This document shows positions 1 to 12,150 of a stretch of DNA of 64,000 nt, piece after piece. The notes under the pieces are model-generated. The model was not told the DNA's origin. It saw only the letters and a program-made list of their open reading frames with translations, and ran no database searches. Numbering within the stretch: position 1 is the first letter of the stretch; each line of letters opens with the position of its first letter. Source of the stretch: Patellifolia procumbens (lineage: Eukaryota > Streptophyta > Magnoliopsida > Caryophyllales > Amaranthaceae); the NCBI GenBank assembly GCA_947645195.1, contig CANSGD010001031.1:620001-684000 (forward strand), in the 5' to 3' direction. A program made the translations under genes and the position numbers.

Positions 1-816
1 GAAAAAATTTAATTTTGGAATTAAATAAATTCTCAACAAGTTTCTGAAAAGCTAAGAAGGTCGAATAGACATCAAAATTCAGTTTAAGTGGATATAGCCA
101 TGAAAAACGCGAATAATCATCAACAAAAACCACATAATACTGAAAAAATTGATTCGATTTAACTGGCGACTGCCAAAGATCACTATGTATCAAATATAAG
201 GGATAGGGGGCACGATGAGTCATAGACTCAAAGGGCAAATGATGTATCTTTCCTACTTTGCAATGAACACAATCGTCATGAAACTTAGAATTACATGAAA
301 TCAAGTTCTGTGAACGTAAACTGCCTAAAACTCTAGCAGAAGGATGACCAAGGCGAGCATGCCAAACATCTCCAGACTCCTTGGTGGAAATGAGGGCGGG
401 ACAGACGACTCTGGATAGACTCGGGAAGACTCTGAACAAACTCGGGAAGAAGACTCTGACTCTAGAATGTGAGGCTGAATAGGGTAGACACCATTCCTAC
501 TGATTCCCCGCAACAGAACCGCCCCCGTGGTCTTGTCCTTAACACAAATAGAAGACTCGTCAAAACAGACTATGCAAGAATTATCCTGACATAACTTTTG
601 GACAGACATCAGATTATGTTTTAACTGGGGAACATGACACACCTTCGTGAGACGAAGGGGGTGACTCGGGGGAGACAGAGTTAAATTTCCAAGTTTATTA
701 ATGGGAAGTTTTGTGCCATCACCAACAACAATAGAACTTGAACCAGTGTAAGGAAGAGCATTAGATAGCTTACCATCCTGTGAGGTCATGTGAGATACGG
801 CTCCAGAATCTGAATA
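1..816 (-). pseudogene. Copia protease to integrase N-terminus of copy 1 (broken)
   Basis: The region continues the gag frame beyond the 817-819 stop. It opens with the aspartic protease signature DSGA (about 799-810) and continues to the QLKHNLMSVQKLCQD segment at the protease/pre-integrase boundary. A one-base frameshift relative to copy 2 near 385-395 then puts the HHCC pre-integrase zinc finger in another frame. The integrase catalytic core begins near the left edge and is cut by the window. Confidence 0.82.
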
Positions 817-819
817 TCA

Positions 820-2359
820 AACGGAGTCATTCGTTTTACCACCAACAGACAGTGCAGCTAGGGCACGTGTGACACCATCAGGAGAAGAAGGCACAAAGCT
901 GTGATTGAAACGTTGAGGACAATAGACTGCTTGGTGACCTGGATACCAACAAAGACCACAAGTATCTGAAGAAGGAGTGTTGGCTAAATTGCCGTTAGAT
1001 GGATTACTTCCTGCTGAAGACAAATCATTAGCAATATAATTGGCATAAGAATAATTAACATACGAAACATCATGAAAATTTCCCATACCATTAGTGCGGC
1101 CTGCATTGCCACGACCACCCTGTCCTCCATTGCCGTGTCCTCCATTGTTGCCACGACCACCCTTGTTACGTTTATTGTTCCTATTCTTGTTCTTACCACC
1201 CCCTTGACCTTTAGAATTCGAACCACCCGAAGAAGACGGTTGTGAACCTGAAGAGCCAGACTGAACAGCTACTAAAGCCTGTTGAGTAGTAGAGGTCTCA
1301 TCATATGCACGCTTAGCCTTAATGCGTTGCTCATGCTGAAGTAGCTTGGGGCGAAGATCATCAAACGTCAAGGACGTTTGAAATTGTAACAAAGTAGTGA
1401 CAAGGGAATCATAATCACGATCTTGATCAAATGCAGTCAAGGTATACTGAAAAAAATCATATTGAGAGACGGGATATTGAATAGCAGTTAAGGAATCAAC
1501 AATAATCTTAATTTCACGTAAAAACGCTTCCATAGACTGCTGTTCAGGTTTCTTCATATGACTCAATCGTCCTTTAAGTTCCATAGATCGAGCCTTACTA
1601 GCATGTAAAAATCGTGATTTTAACCTATTCCAGATATCCACAGAAGTATGTAATTCATGTACATCAAGCATAACGTCACGTGATAACGTAGCATACAACC
1701 ATAGTTTTATTTGTTGATTAAGTCGTAAATACTCGTAAAATTGCGGATTAGGGACAGAATTGCCAACATGATCAACACAAGTAGGGGAAGGTATAGAAAT
1801 TGTACCTTCAACAATGCCAAGTAATTGATGCGTTAATAAAAAACAAGTAACCTGAGTTTTCCACACAAAAAAGTCTTCAGGCGTATTTAATTTAATCGTG
1901 ACGAATCTCGTGATATCATGATTTAAAAAAGACTGTGATGATGTAGTTATGTGTGAAAAGGGTGATGAAGATTGGGTAGGAGACACCATGTGACTAATGG
2001 GGGTAGGCGTGGGAAATAAGGAGTGTGAAGATGGCAGAGGATGCGAACCATTGTCGGCCATGGGAGGAGCGAACCCAGGCGGAAATCGGCCCGGCGAGTG
2101 CGCTGTTGATGACGCCACGACGAAGGACTGCTGCGGTGTCGGTATGGCGGCAGTAGCCTGCCAGATACCAGCCTTCGTGGTCGTAAATCCCAGACCACCG
2201 CCGAGAGAAATAGGATTTCTCTCATGAGCAGCATCAGACGCGTGGAGGAGAGGCGGCATACGCGGCCTGTGCACCGTGTAGCAGGGCTGCCGGTGACTGG
2301 TTGCCCGCGGTTACGATAGCAGCGGCCGGCTGTGATGGTGGTGGCCGGAAATCTGACAT
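820..2359 (-). pseudogene. Copia gag of copy 1 (frameshifted)
   Basis: The gag polyprotein gene of copy 1. The likely start is the ATG at 2357-2359. A frameshift near 2230-2275 separates the Pro/Ala-rich N-terminus from the main frame that runs to 820. The main frame carries the conserved gag core (VTIKL, then a WKTQV and LLTHQLLGI segment), a Gly/Asn/Arg-rich linker and one CCHC zinc knuckle (CGLCWYPGHQAVYC). It ends at a TGA (817-819) where related elements have Trp, just before the protease motif. This copy would not make Gag-Pol. Confidence 0.85.
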
Positions 2360-2460
2360 CACAGCAAGGCTTGAACCAAATCAAAGAAAGGTAAAAACGG
2401 CGGAAGAGAGAGGAGGGGAAAAAAATTAATTTTTTTTTTCAACCTAGGCTCTTGATACCA

Positions 2461-2583
2461 TGTACGAGTATTGAGAATAATTGGCTAACCTGTTTAGGTT
2501 GCCTGGCACTGTTATATATATAGAGTTACAAAAAAACTATCTTACAAGCCTACTAAGAGTCTAATTACCAAATTACCCTAATA
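2461..2583 (-). repeat. 5' LTR of Copia copy 1
   Basis: This 123-bp LTR reads, on the plus strand, from TGTACGAGTATTG to ACCCTAATA. It aligns along its length with the 117-bp LTRs at 7754-7870 and 12248-12364, with several substitutions and small indels. The PBS complement TGATACCA abuts it at 2453-2460. In element orientation the LTR begins with TA and ends with CA, not TG...CA. The 3' LTR lies outside the window, so the target duplication cannot be checked. Confidence 0.88.
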
Positions 2584-2887
2584 AAAGCATTTATACAAAG
2601 TCTCATGTAGCAATAGAGGATTTGGTGAAAATTGTTTTAATCGTGAAAACCAAGTAAAAGCGGTATTTGTTAAAATAAAACGATACGGGTGAATCTATTA
2701 ATGACATTTTTGTAAATACTAACAACTTTGTTGTTAGCAGCACAACTTCTATGTTAGAAGCACGTGTACCTTTCACTCGTAATATGTACCATTTTAAATC
2801 TTGTATGTACTTGTGTTTTTCAAGTCATGACTAATAGTTTTCAGTTTTCAGCAAACGATAGATTTTTAATCAGCAGAACTTGACTCA

Positions 2888-2923
<36 letters not shown>

Positions 2924-4106
2924 TAACCAAATATGCACGCGATGCATGCTTCGTGTTAAGGATATGGGAGAAACTAAATTGTAATTTCTCAAGTGAAGTG
3001 TATACATATTTTTCATATCTTAACAAAAAACATTGTTAAATTTTAATCATTTTGTTTTTTAAAGGGTGTAATTGTAATCTTAAAAGAGTTTGAATAAACA
3101 ATTTAAATAAATAAAAAAGAGTAATAAATATTAGATACTCCCTCCTTCCCACAAAATTCTTCCCATTTTATTATTTATACCTCAAATATATTCAAGAAGT
3201 GAGAAAAACTTTGTGGGACGGAGTAGTAGATTAGAAAAAGTGTTTTGAAAACAATGCCTAAAAAAATAAAAATCTTACAAAAGATTAATAGAAGATGGCA
3301 TTAGCATCATCACTCATGAGTAAAAAAAATACATCATCCGTCTCCCTCGACCAATTTCTCACTCATCCTAAACTATTGTATCATGTTTCATGATTAATTT
3401 GATCAAATACACCTTCACTCATAAGCAACCAATTACTCATGTATTTGAAAATAAAATTTTTGAAAGTATATAAAAATATAGCAAAGTGGGTGTCTATTTA
3501 TAGATATCAAGAAAATATAACAACTGATATTTTTTAAAATTATTTTTACTTTGTAGATTTTTAGATATTTTTGTTGAAAGATTTAACCATCTTTTGCTAA
3601 AAATATGATAGCTTAGTTTGGAAATGAAACTTAATTACACTTAATAACTTCCTTGAATCATTTTAATTGTTTAATTTTTTTCTTTTCTTAATTTTAGTGT
3701 TCACCCCTCCTCTTCTCTTATAGTATAGAGATATGACCGCTTTACAAATTACCATAACGCAATATAAGACTTCGAAAACTTTGTCTCATCACAATAAAAG
3801 CGTGACTTATAGGAGAATTGACCCCTTCAAAATGAATGTGAACAGTTTGAATAATTAATTTCTGTGTTTTTTCTTTTCATAAAACACAAACTAGATGGTG
3901 CAGGGAGGAGAATCATGAGCATGGTGCTCCATGGCCACGTCATCATGTACGTCAGCATGCTCTCAGTGTACATAAGACTTTTGCTAGTATACAAAAAGAA
4001 CTCTCATTGTACATTAACCCCCAAATGTACATCAGATTTATTTATTTTTCTCTCTCCTCAATAATTGGACATTTTGAATTCATTTATTTTTCTCTCTCCT
4101 CAATAA
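2584..4106. other. Intergenic, AT-rich, no gene seen
   Basis: I see no credible coding sequence. The stretch holds a perfect TA microsatellite at about 2891-2919 and one Stowaway MITE (listed separately). Short open frames are shadows in AT-rich DNA. Confidence 0.7.
3138..3223. mobile_element. Stowaway-type MITE, 86 bp
   Basis: Terminal inverted repeats CTCCCTCCTTCCCACAAA and TTTGTGGGACGGAG are flanked by the dinucleotide TA on both sides (3136-3137 and 3224-3225). The CTCCCTCC terminus and TA duplication are the hallmarks of Tc1/mariner-type Stowaway MITEs in plants. It has no coding capacity. Confidence 0.82.
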
Positions 4107-4245
4107 GTGTACAAAAAATCATATATGAGTGTACATATGTCAAATAATTGATACTTGGACATATATATAATGGCATTTGCAAGATAGGGAATACAAGGAT
4201 ATTATTATTTGACATATGTACACTCATATATGATCTTTTGTACAC
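4107..4245. repeat. Long hairpin, 42-nt arms
   Basis: The arms at 4107-4148 and 4204-4245 are inverted copies with a single mismatch, separated by a 55-bp loop. Each arm starts or ends with GTGTACAAAA and contains CATATATGAGTGTACATATG. This could be a MITE core or a small-RNA-producing foldback. Confidence 0.8.
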
Positions 4246-4247
4246 TT

Positions 4248-4474
4248 ACATGTAATCTATTATACAATTACCAATGTTCACTCGCTTTATACATGTGTAT
4301 GATACCATAATTCATATGTTCACTAATTATATACACATGTACATTGTCTAAACTTATAATTGATTTGTACATTTACATGTAAGCTATTGTACAATTATCA
4401 ACTTTTAATCGCTTTACACATGTGTACAATATCATAATTCATATGTTCACTAATTGTATACACATGTACATTGT
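4248..4474 (+). repeat. Two-copy tandem repeat, about 127-bp period
   Basis: Copy A (4248-4347) and copy B (4375-4474) share the order ACATGTAA, TACAATTA, CGCTTTA, ACATGTGTA, CATAATTCATATGTTCACTAATT and ACACATGTACATTGT. The copies differ by scattered substitutions. The block abuts the hairpin at 4107-4245 and shares its GTGTAC/GTACA vocabulary, so both may belong to one decayed element. Confidence 0.75.
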
Positions 4475-5871
4475 TGGAGTATGGGGAAGTGGAAAGAAAA
4501 ATGATAGTAAACTCACCCATTTGTATTTAATGGTAAACAATAACTTGTCAAATCAATTATTTTTTAAATTTTATTTTGTACATTGACGGACAGTCAATGT
4601 ACACTGAGCAGCCAACTTAAAAATCTGTGTTTTATTCTACTTTTACTGCGTTTTGGACAAGAAGCATCATGCTCGTGGTACTCCCTTGTGCACTATCTAC
4701 TTATTGTTCATAAAATAAACCCCCGCCACTTACATCACCAGATATTCTTCTATCCGCTAATGTCACTCTTCCATGGAAAAACAAAGAAAATAAAAAGAGA
4801 AAACTAGAAAATAATATAAATCCCAAAACTTAAAAAGGATGAATTATTTGGTGACTGATGATTTTTCAACTTTTGACAATTCCAAACAGGCGTTTGCTGA
4901 CATTGTATCTCTTGATAATATGAGTGTACTTTGCAGGTAACAAAACCTTGAAAGGGCTTTCCATCTTCTCGAAGAGGTAATCCCCGGATCTTTTCTCTAT
5001 CCTATCATCTCATGCATTGATCGTCAGCTCGTGTGGTTTAATTGGTGGGTTCTTATCTGTGGCTTTTAGCATTGTTTATGGTTACAAGCATTGTTCTTGA
5101 GAGGATTTTAAGATTCACTTAGTTTTAAGGCCTTATCATTTGTTTTAAGAATGAATCAGTTCACAAGAAACTAATAGGTGAAAGATAAGAAGCCAGAAGC
5201 AAGGCTTTCATGTTCGTCCTGACCTCCACTGGAACTATGGGAATCAGGAGCTGAATGTTAATATATATGTGGCTATCCCCATCGAAAAAGGGGATGGCTT
5301 TGGTTGGACTACTGGATCTTCCTACCCAAGTCCGTGCCCTCTTTTGATATTGTCTGTTCTCAATGGCCTCAGAAATTATTTCATGCGCCTGTTAGAGGAA
5401 GGGGAGGGGGAGGGGTGGAGTGGGGTGGAGTGGGATGGAGTTGATCTATATCCTCTATGAGGATCTACCCACACACTTATTCTCAAGTCAATATGGTACT
5501 TATGTGAGAGTTTGAAACTTCCTTAAACTTTGCCTTGTGCATAGTACAGTCTAAACAACAATGACATCTTCGGACCAGATCGTAGTGCTTTTATTTTAAT
5601 AGATGATTTATCTTTCTCAGTTTCTTCAACTATTACGGAAACAGTGAAGGTAAAGAAGGTAGAACATCTAACTGCCTGCTAAGCATAGACAAGATTAACG
5701 CAATTGTTGGCCGTTTATTTGCATTTTCTTGGATGCACAACAATCCAGTATGGATGCATCTTTCCCTTTCTTGGACTAAATCAGCTGTCTATTCTTTTTG
5801 TTACTTTGGATCAACTTTAAATTAAATTTCATTTTAGCTTATTAATAAGTTTCCATGAAATATTTATGTAG
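4475..5871. other. Intergenic or decayed genic DNA
   Basis: I see no intact gene. There is a G-rich purine stretch at about 5398-5440 (GGGGAGGGGGAGGGG then GGAGTGG repeats). The open frame starting at 5269 is short and unrecognised. Confidence 0.5.
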
Positions 5872-5978
5872 TTAGCTCAAACAAAGTCTAATGGTAATGT
5901 TGCTACTTCCTTACCCCAAGGAACCCTGTGGAAGCTCATGAGGACTAATGAAAGACTTGAGAAGTTGCGGGAAGAATT
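5872..5978 (+). pseudogene. Exon-like fragment of unrecognised gene
   Basis: An open 107-nt segment lies between an acceptor-like TATGTAG and a donor-like GTGAGT. It encodes a hydrophilic stretch containing SNGNVATSLPQGTLWKLM and RLEKLREE. It ends in phase 2, and the exon-like segment at 12974-13073 begins in the compatible phase. Both may be remains of one host gene, now interrupted by LTR elements. I do not recognise the product. Confidence 0.35.
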
Positions 5979-6659
5979 GTGAGTTTGTTCATGCCTTGTG
6001 TGTAATTAACTCTTTAATTCTTCACACATTTGCCTCCTACAAATTTCTTTCTCTGTTTATACATATTTATACATTATTGATTAGTATATAATTTATTTGC
6101 TATTATATACCTCTAGAAGATGAAGCATATACGGGCAATGAAGCTTTAGGTACTAATGTCGCATGGCATAGTTGCTTCTTTTGAGTTAGAAGGTATTTCA
6201 ATAAACTAATATTACATATTTACCATATTGACTATAAAGATATGGTTTTTTTATTTAACGTTTTAAAAGCTTGTTGAATAGCCTCTAATCTAAGATTAAT
6301 TCCTCTTTTTTGGGTATGATATTAGGTCCAAGCAACACCAGGATAAGAGACAAGAAGGAGCTCTTTCACGAAAACTATGATTTGTGTTTTATGTATGTTA
6401 AAAATATGGAAAAAGACGAGAAAATCAAGCTGCCTTTTTGGATTTTGATTCTGCTGCGGGTGTCGTGTTGTTTGGTATCTAGAAAGGATCTCGAACAGTT
6501 GTAGTTTTTGGTTTAAAGGGTTTATTTTGCTGCTTTTTGAGATTGTTTATATTTGAGGTCTTATTGCTTTGATTGTTCTCATTTGTTTGAATGGTTTTAG
6601 GATTTATGTGTAAAGTGAATGATTTTTGAGCATTGAAGTTATGCGATTTTTGATTTAGG

Positions 6660-6756
6660 TTGGGTTCAGTACTGGTAGGATCAGGTGGGTTGTATGCCTT
6701 TCGTGCTCTGCTAGGGTGTCCTACGCTAGTGCAGGTGATGCTAATCCACTTTACAG
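6660..6756 (+). pseudogene. Fragment resembling exon 1 of a PER1/PGAP3-like protein
   Basis: The plus strand encodes RWVVCLSCSARVSYASAGDA followed by NPLYR, then a GT donor (CAG/GTATCC). A hydrophobic signal sequence followed by SAGDA(D/N)P(L/I)Y is typical of the N-terminus of plant PER1-like proteins (GPI-anchor remodelling, PGAP3 family). No initiator ATG is in frame close by, and the Cys-rich remainder of the family is absent, so this is a fragment at best. Confidence 0.35.
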
Positions 6757-7753
6757 GTATCCTTTTATTTTTTAAATTCAAGTTCTATTCTTGTAGACTA
6801 TCATTTTGTTAATCTACACCTTCTTTTAGATTATTTCAGCTCTATTTAGTACAATTTAAAGTCAATAGTTGCGCTTGCTTCTATTAATTGAGTTGTATGA
6901 AATATTTTTGATGGAGGCCAAGTAGTATAGATTCTGAAATTGTTATTTGTGCTACTGATGTTGGTCTACTCTCTATAACCATAGGTTATGTTGATATATC
7001 GTATAGATCTCGTTTTTTCAGTTTTCTGTTTGGTGCAATGCTACGTCGGCTCCAACAATATAAGACTATTGCTAAGGCTCACGTCACTCCTGGTGTCCCT
7101 CAACTCTTTCATTCTTAGGTCTTTAAGATTATTTAAATTTTTAATGCTTTAACATTCTTCTTCATTGTAGACTATGGATGAATTTACATTCTCCTTCAAT
7201 GATCCCACGTTGATGTAATTTCAATTCCATAAAAGGTTCAGACTTGAAGTTGCCCTTTTTTCTCTTCCTTTATTTTATTTTAATTCGAAATATGCTTTGT
7301 GCTTAAAATTGATTGATGGCAAATTATATATTTAGAGGTGAATGATAGCACTCACAGATAAGATTGAATTTTACTGTCATTATTTGCACTTCCGATAAGT
7401 TTATGGGACATCTAATCCTAGGAAGTTCGTAGCTAACTCTGTTCCGCGTTCTTCTTGCTCCTGTTGCTGCTTTTTCTTGTTTTGGCTGCTAATACTGTCA
7501 TGCCGCAGCCGCTGCCATTCAGTGCTATTGATGTGTTGGGTTGTGTAGCTCGTCAAAGGAGCGAAGGGCGAGGAGGAAGCCCAGGTCGCGGCCCGCGAGC
7601 GGGTCAGTCGCGACGTGGCTCGCGAGCCGTGACGCGAATCTGCCACTTGCTCCCTGTTTTGACGTCGTGTTTTATGCGAAGGGCTATAAATAGAGCCCAT
7701 TTTGCCCCAAAGTGTGAGAGCGTATTATTGAGCACTTAACCCTAAATTGTAAG

Positions 7754-7870
7754 TGTACGAGTATTGGAAATAAATGGCTACCTGTTTAGGTTGCCTGGCA
7801 TCATATATATAGAGATACAAAATATCTTTACAGAATCTACTAAGAGTCTAATTACCAAATTACCCTAATA
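7754..7870 (-). repeat. 3' LTR of Copia copy 2
   Basis: A 117-bp LTR next to the polypurine tract (GAGGGGGTG in element orientation). The sequence matches the other LTR at every position I compared. The outer flank is GTAAG. Confidence 0.95.
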
Positions 7871-7877
7871 CACCCCC

Positions 7878-9491
7878 TCAATCTTTACGGGGAGGAATCA
7901 CGGATAGATTGGAACGATGTTTACAAAACAACTCAGAAGAAAGACCCTTAGTAAAAATATCAGCAACCTGCAACTGTGTCGGAACGTGCTTGACCTGAAG
8001 TCCACCTTTAGCAACCATCTCACGAACAAAATGATAATCAACATCAATATGCTTACTACGATCATGATGAACAGGATTGGCAGTAAGATACATAGCAGAA
8101 ACATTGTCACAATAGAGAATGGTAGGCCGTCGATGAAAATACCCTAAATCAGCTAACAATTGACGAATCCAAATTGTTTCAGCCGCAGTGTAGGCAACAG
8201 CACGATACTCAGCTTCAGTAGAAGACTTCGAAACAGTAGGTTGCTTCTTAGAACGCCAGGAGATCAAATTCTTCCCTAGGAAGACAGCATAGCCAGTAGT
8301 AGAACGCCTAGTGTCAGGACACCCGGCCCAATCAGCATCAGAATAGGCAACAGTCACAGTAGGAGAGCCAATACTATGAAGAAATAGCCCATAATCAGAA
8401 GTTCCCTGCAGATACCTGAAAATTCTTTTCACAGCATGAAGGTGAGTAGTACGAGGCGCATGCATAAATTGAGAAACCGAATTAACAGCATAGGCAATAT
8501 CAGGACGAGTCATAGTCAAATATTGCAAAGCACCAACCATACTACGATAATCTGTGGGATCAGCAAGAAGTTCACCATCTAAAAGAGAAAGTGTGACACG
8601 AGAGACAACAGGAGTACGTACGGGTTTGACAGTATGAAGATGAAATTTCTGAAGAAGATCAACTACATATTTGTTTTGAGACAAAAGCAAACCCTGAGGA
8701 GTACGTAAAACCTGAATGCCTAAGAAGTAATGCAAATCACCCAAATCCTTCATAGCAAATTGAGCAGAGAGAACACTGATAAATTTCTGAAGCAAAGAGG
8801 AACTACTACCTGTAAGCACAATATCATCAACATATAGCAAGAGAATGATAATATGACTACTGTGTTTGAGAGTGAACATAGAGGTGTCACAACTGCTGCA
8901 CTTGAAACCAATAGAGAGAAGAAAATTGCTGAAACGAGAGAACCAAGCTCGAGGAGCTTGCTTCAAACCATAAATGGATTTTCGTAACCGACAAACATAA
9001 TGTGGTTGAGAAGGGTGTTCAAAACCAGGAGGCTGACGCATATAGACTTCCTCATTGAGGAAACCATGAAGGAAAGCATTTTTGACATCGAGTTGACGAA
9101 TAGGCCATTTAAAAGTAGCAGCAAGAGTAAGAACTAAGCGAACAGTAGTAGGCTTAATTACAGGACTAAAGGTTTCAAAGTAGTCAATACCTGCCTGCTG
9201 ATGATTACCAAAAACAACAAGCCTGGCCTTAAACCGCTCCACAGAACCGTCAGAATTATATTTAATCTTATACACCCACTTACAACCAAGAGCGTTTCTA
9301 TTGTTGTTGCGAGGCACAAGTTCCCATGTATCATTCTTAATTAATGCTTCATACTCATCACGCATGGCTTGTTGCCAACGTGAATCTTTAGATGCTTGCT
9401 TAAAATTAGACGGTTCAGACTCAACAACATCGGTTTTTAAATCCAATAAATTCCTAGTTGAAATGATTCCGTCTTTGAGACGCGTGGTCAT
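7878..9491 (-). pseudogene. Copia reverse transcriptase and RNase H, copy 2
   Basis: This frame encodes the complete RT and RNase H of the element. It has ALIKNDTWELVPR at the RT N-terminus, LDVKNAFLHGFLNEEVYM, the catalytic LLYVDDIVLTG, and an RNase H with SDADWAGCPDTRRSTTGY and SSTEAEYRA. The open frame ends close to the polypurine tract. It is uninterrupted, but lies in a different frame from the integrase part, so it is not translated as part of Pol in this copy. Confidence 0.9.
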
Positions 9492-9586
9492 GGTATGAAC
9501 ATTAGTAGGATCGACACACCGAGACGACTTCCTAGGACGCCTAGGGGGAGGGACGAGAGGAGACGAAGATGACTCATGTGGGACAG

Positions 9587-11047
9587 CTAGGGGAGGAGTA
9601 AAAGGCGAAGGAGGAGAAGATCCCGCTGGCGCGGGATGGTGCTGCGGGCTGGCAGCCGCTGCGTGTGGGGGGAAGGGAGAGACGCTGCGGGCGCGGGGCT
9701 CACCTGCGGGCAGGCAGCAGAGCTGCTGGGAGGTGAGGGACCCTCAGGCGTGCATGCACCCAGTGGGCAGGCAGCGGGTTGCTGCACATGCTCCCGTGGT
9801 GCTGTGGGCTCGGGGGATGGGTCACTAGACAAAGGAAGACTCGGGAACCAACCTAAGGGGTCAAGAGACTCAGTCATAGGCGAACCAATGGGTGTGCTAG
9901 ACACAAGAGAACGATAGGGAAATTTACGTTCACTAAACAACACATGACGACTTGTATAAACTTTGCCAGAAAGAGGATCAAGACATCGATAACCCTTATA
10001 ATTTGAAGCATAGCCAATAAAAACGCATTGAATCGACTTAGCCTGTAATTTATTGATTTTAGGATCTAAAAACAACGGAAAACAGGCACAACCAAAATAT
10101 TTCAAAAACTCATAAGAGGGGGGACGATGAAAAAGTTTAGCAAATGGGGATGAACTCCGCAATGCCGAACTGGGAAGACGGTTTATCGTATAGACCGCCG
10201 TATAACACGCATCAACCCAATATCGAGTAGGCAACTCAGATTGAATAAGCATAGTGCGTGCCATCTCGATAATGGTTCGATGTTTCCTTTCGGCAACACC
10301 ATTCTGCGCTTGAGTCCGAGCACAAGACTTTCGAAAATAAATTCCCGAATCACAGAAATGTTGTAGTAAAGGAGTGTTATCAAATTCACGTCCACCATCA
10401 CTTTGAAAAAATTTAATTTTGGAATTAAACAAGTTCTCAACAAGTTTTTGAAAAGCTATGAAAGTCGAAAAGACATCAGATTTCAGTTTAAGTGGATATA
10501 GCCAAGAAAAACGTGAATAATCATCAACAAAAACCACATAATACTGAAAAAGCTGATTAGATGTAACGGGCGATTGCCAAAGGTCACTATGTATCAAATA
10601 TAAGGGGTAAGGGGCACGATGAGTCACAGACTCAAAGGGCAAACGATGTATCTTTCCTAATTTGCAATGAACACAATCGTCATGAAACTTAGAATTACAT
10701 GAAATCAAGTTTTGTGAACGTAAACTTCCTAAAACTCTAGCAGAAGGATGACCAAGGCGAGTATGCCAAACATCTCCGGACTCCTTGGTTGCCATAAGAG
10801 CAGGGACAGACGACTCTGGGCAGACTCTGGAAGGCTCCGAACTAACTCGGGAAGACGACTCTGACTCGAGAATGTGAGGCTGAAGAGGGTAGACACCATT
10901 CCTACTGATTCCCCGCAACAGAACTGCCCCCGTGGTCTTGTCCTTAACACAAACAGAAGACTCGTCAAAACAGACTATGCAAGAATTATCCTGACATAAC
11001 TTTTGAACAGACATCAGATTATGTTTTAACTGGGGAACATGACACAC
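9587..11047 (-). pseudogene. Copia pre-integrase and integrase, copy 2
   Basis: The frame opens just after the deletion junction, in the last part of the protease region (CHVPQLKHNLMSV). It carries the pre-integrase HHCC zinc finger (WHTRLGHPSARVL ... CVHCKLGKIH). The integrase core shows its catalytic residues: Asp in FVDDYSRFSW, Asp in FQSDGGREF and Glu in NGVAERKHR. A chromodomain-free proline-rich linker follows, in which a frameshift (about 9600-9670) leads to a stop at 9587. The integrase core appears intact. There is no start codon or protease, so it could only be made from an intact Gag-Pol. Confidence 0.88.
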
Positions 11048-12150
11048 CTTCGTGAGGCGAAGGGGGCGACTAAAGCCTGATGAGTAGGGGGGGTCTCATC
11101 ATAAGCACGCTTAGCCTTAAGGCGTTGCTCATGCTGAAGTAGCTTGGGGCGAAGATCATCAAACGTCAAGGACGTTTGAAATTGCAACAAAGTAGTAACA
11201 AGAGCATCATAATCTCGATCTTGATCCAATGCAGTCAAAGTATACTGGACAAGATCATACTGAGAAACAGGACACTGAATAGCAGCTAAGGAGTCAACAA
11301 TAATCTTAATTTCACGCAGAAAGACCTCCATAGTCTGCTGTTCAGGCTTTTTCATATGACTCAATCGACCTTTCAATTCCATAGACCTAGCCATACTAGC
11401 ATGTAAAAATCTAGACATCAAACGATTCCAAATTTCAACAGAAGTATGTAATTCATGAACATCAAGCATAACATCACGTGACAAAGTAGCATACAACCAC
11501 AATTTAATTTGTTGATCTAAACGTAAATACTCGTAGAATTGCGGATTAGGAGTGGAATTTCCAAGATGATCAACACAAGTAGATGAAGGTATAGAGATAG
11601 TACCATCAACAATACCAAGTAACTGATGTGTTAACAAAAAACATGTAACCTTAGTCTTCCAGACGAGAAAATCCTCTGGAGTCGTTAATTTAATGGTCAC
11701 ATACCGTGTGATGTCGTGATTGTTAAATTGATGTGCAAGCAACGGCGGAGGAGAAATCAAAGAGGCGGGTGGAGCATAGATGGTAGGCGCATAAGAAGAT
11801 GAGGGCGCGCCAAACCCTGGAGGAATTCGTGTGGCACTCGTGGACGGAGAGCCGCCCATGAAAGGGCTGGACTGGGCCAGCAGCGGTGGCAGAAACGGCG
11901 CCTGAGTGTAAGCCGCAGGCTGGTGGTTCAGCCACGACGCGCCACCAAGAGTGGTGGCTGCGGCCACGCTCGTGGCGGAAAGACGAGGCTGTGCGTGAGG
12001 CGAGCCAGTCATCGTTGACGCAGCAAGTTGAGGCTGCGGGGGGGGCGGCGCCACCCGCGGTTGGTGGACCGGCGTGGTGGGGCTGCGGTGGCCGGCAGAA
12101 ACAGCCGGCAGGAAGGTTGATCCGGTGGCGGTGGATGTGCTGTCCGCCAT
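11026..12150 (-). pseudogene. Copia gag, copy 2, C-terminally truncated by deletion
   Basis: The open frame begins MADSTSTATG with a Pro/Ala-rich N-terminus. It contains the Ale-type gag core (VTIKLTTPEDFLVWKTKV, then LLTHQLLGIVDGT, later LDVHELHTSVEIWNRL). It crosses the deletion junction after residues HQALV and ends 14 residues later out of frame. The Gly-rich linker and CCHC knuckle seen in copy 1 are gone, so RNA packaging would be impaired. The start ATG is the first after the PBS. Confidence 0.88.

Larger units (their letters stand above)
1..2583 (-). mobile_element. Copia (Ale-like) LTR retrotransposon, copy 1, 5' part, cut by window edge
   Basis: The 5' LTR is at 2461-2583 and is followed, reading on the minus strand, by a primer-binding site (TGGTATCA, complement at 2453-2460), gag, protease and the start of integrase. 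The element runs off the left edge of the window. It is the same family as the copy at 7754-12364: base 1 corresponds to about 10407 of that copy. The short LTR and the gag type (a conserved LLTHQLLGI segment after an LVWKT-like motif) suggest the Ale/Retrofit lineage. It is not functional: there is a frameshift near 2230-2275, an in-frame TGA at 817-819 and another frameshift near 385-395. It retains the zinc knuckle and protease that the second copy has lost. Confidence 0.9.

Noticed and set aside
2841..3026. Small minus-strand open frame over the TA microsatellite
   Set aside because: It encodes a run of Tyr/Ile from the dinucleotide repeat and has no gene features.
9636..9917. Plus-strand open frame opposite the Copia linker
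   Set aside because: Shadow of the proline-rich linker in pol; no promoter or homology signs.
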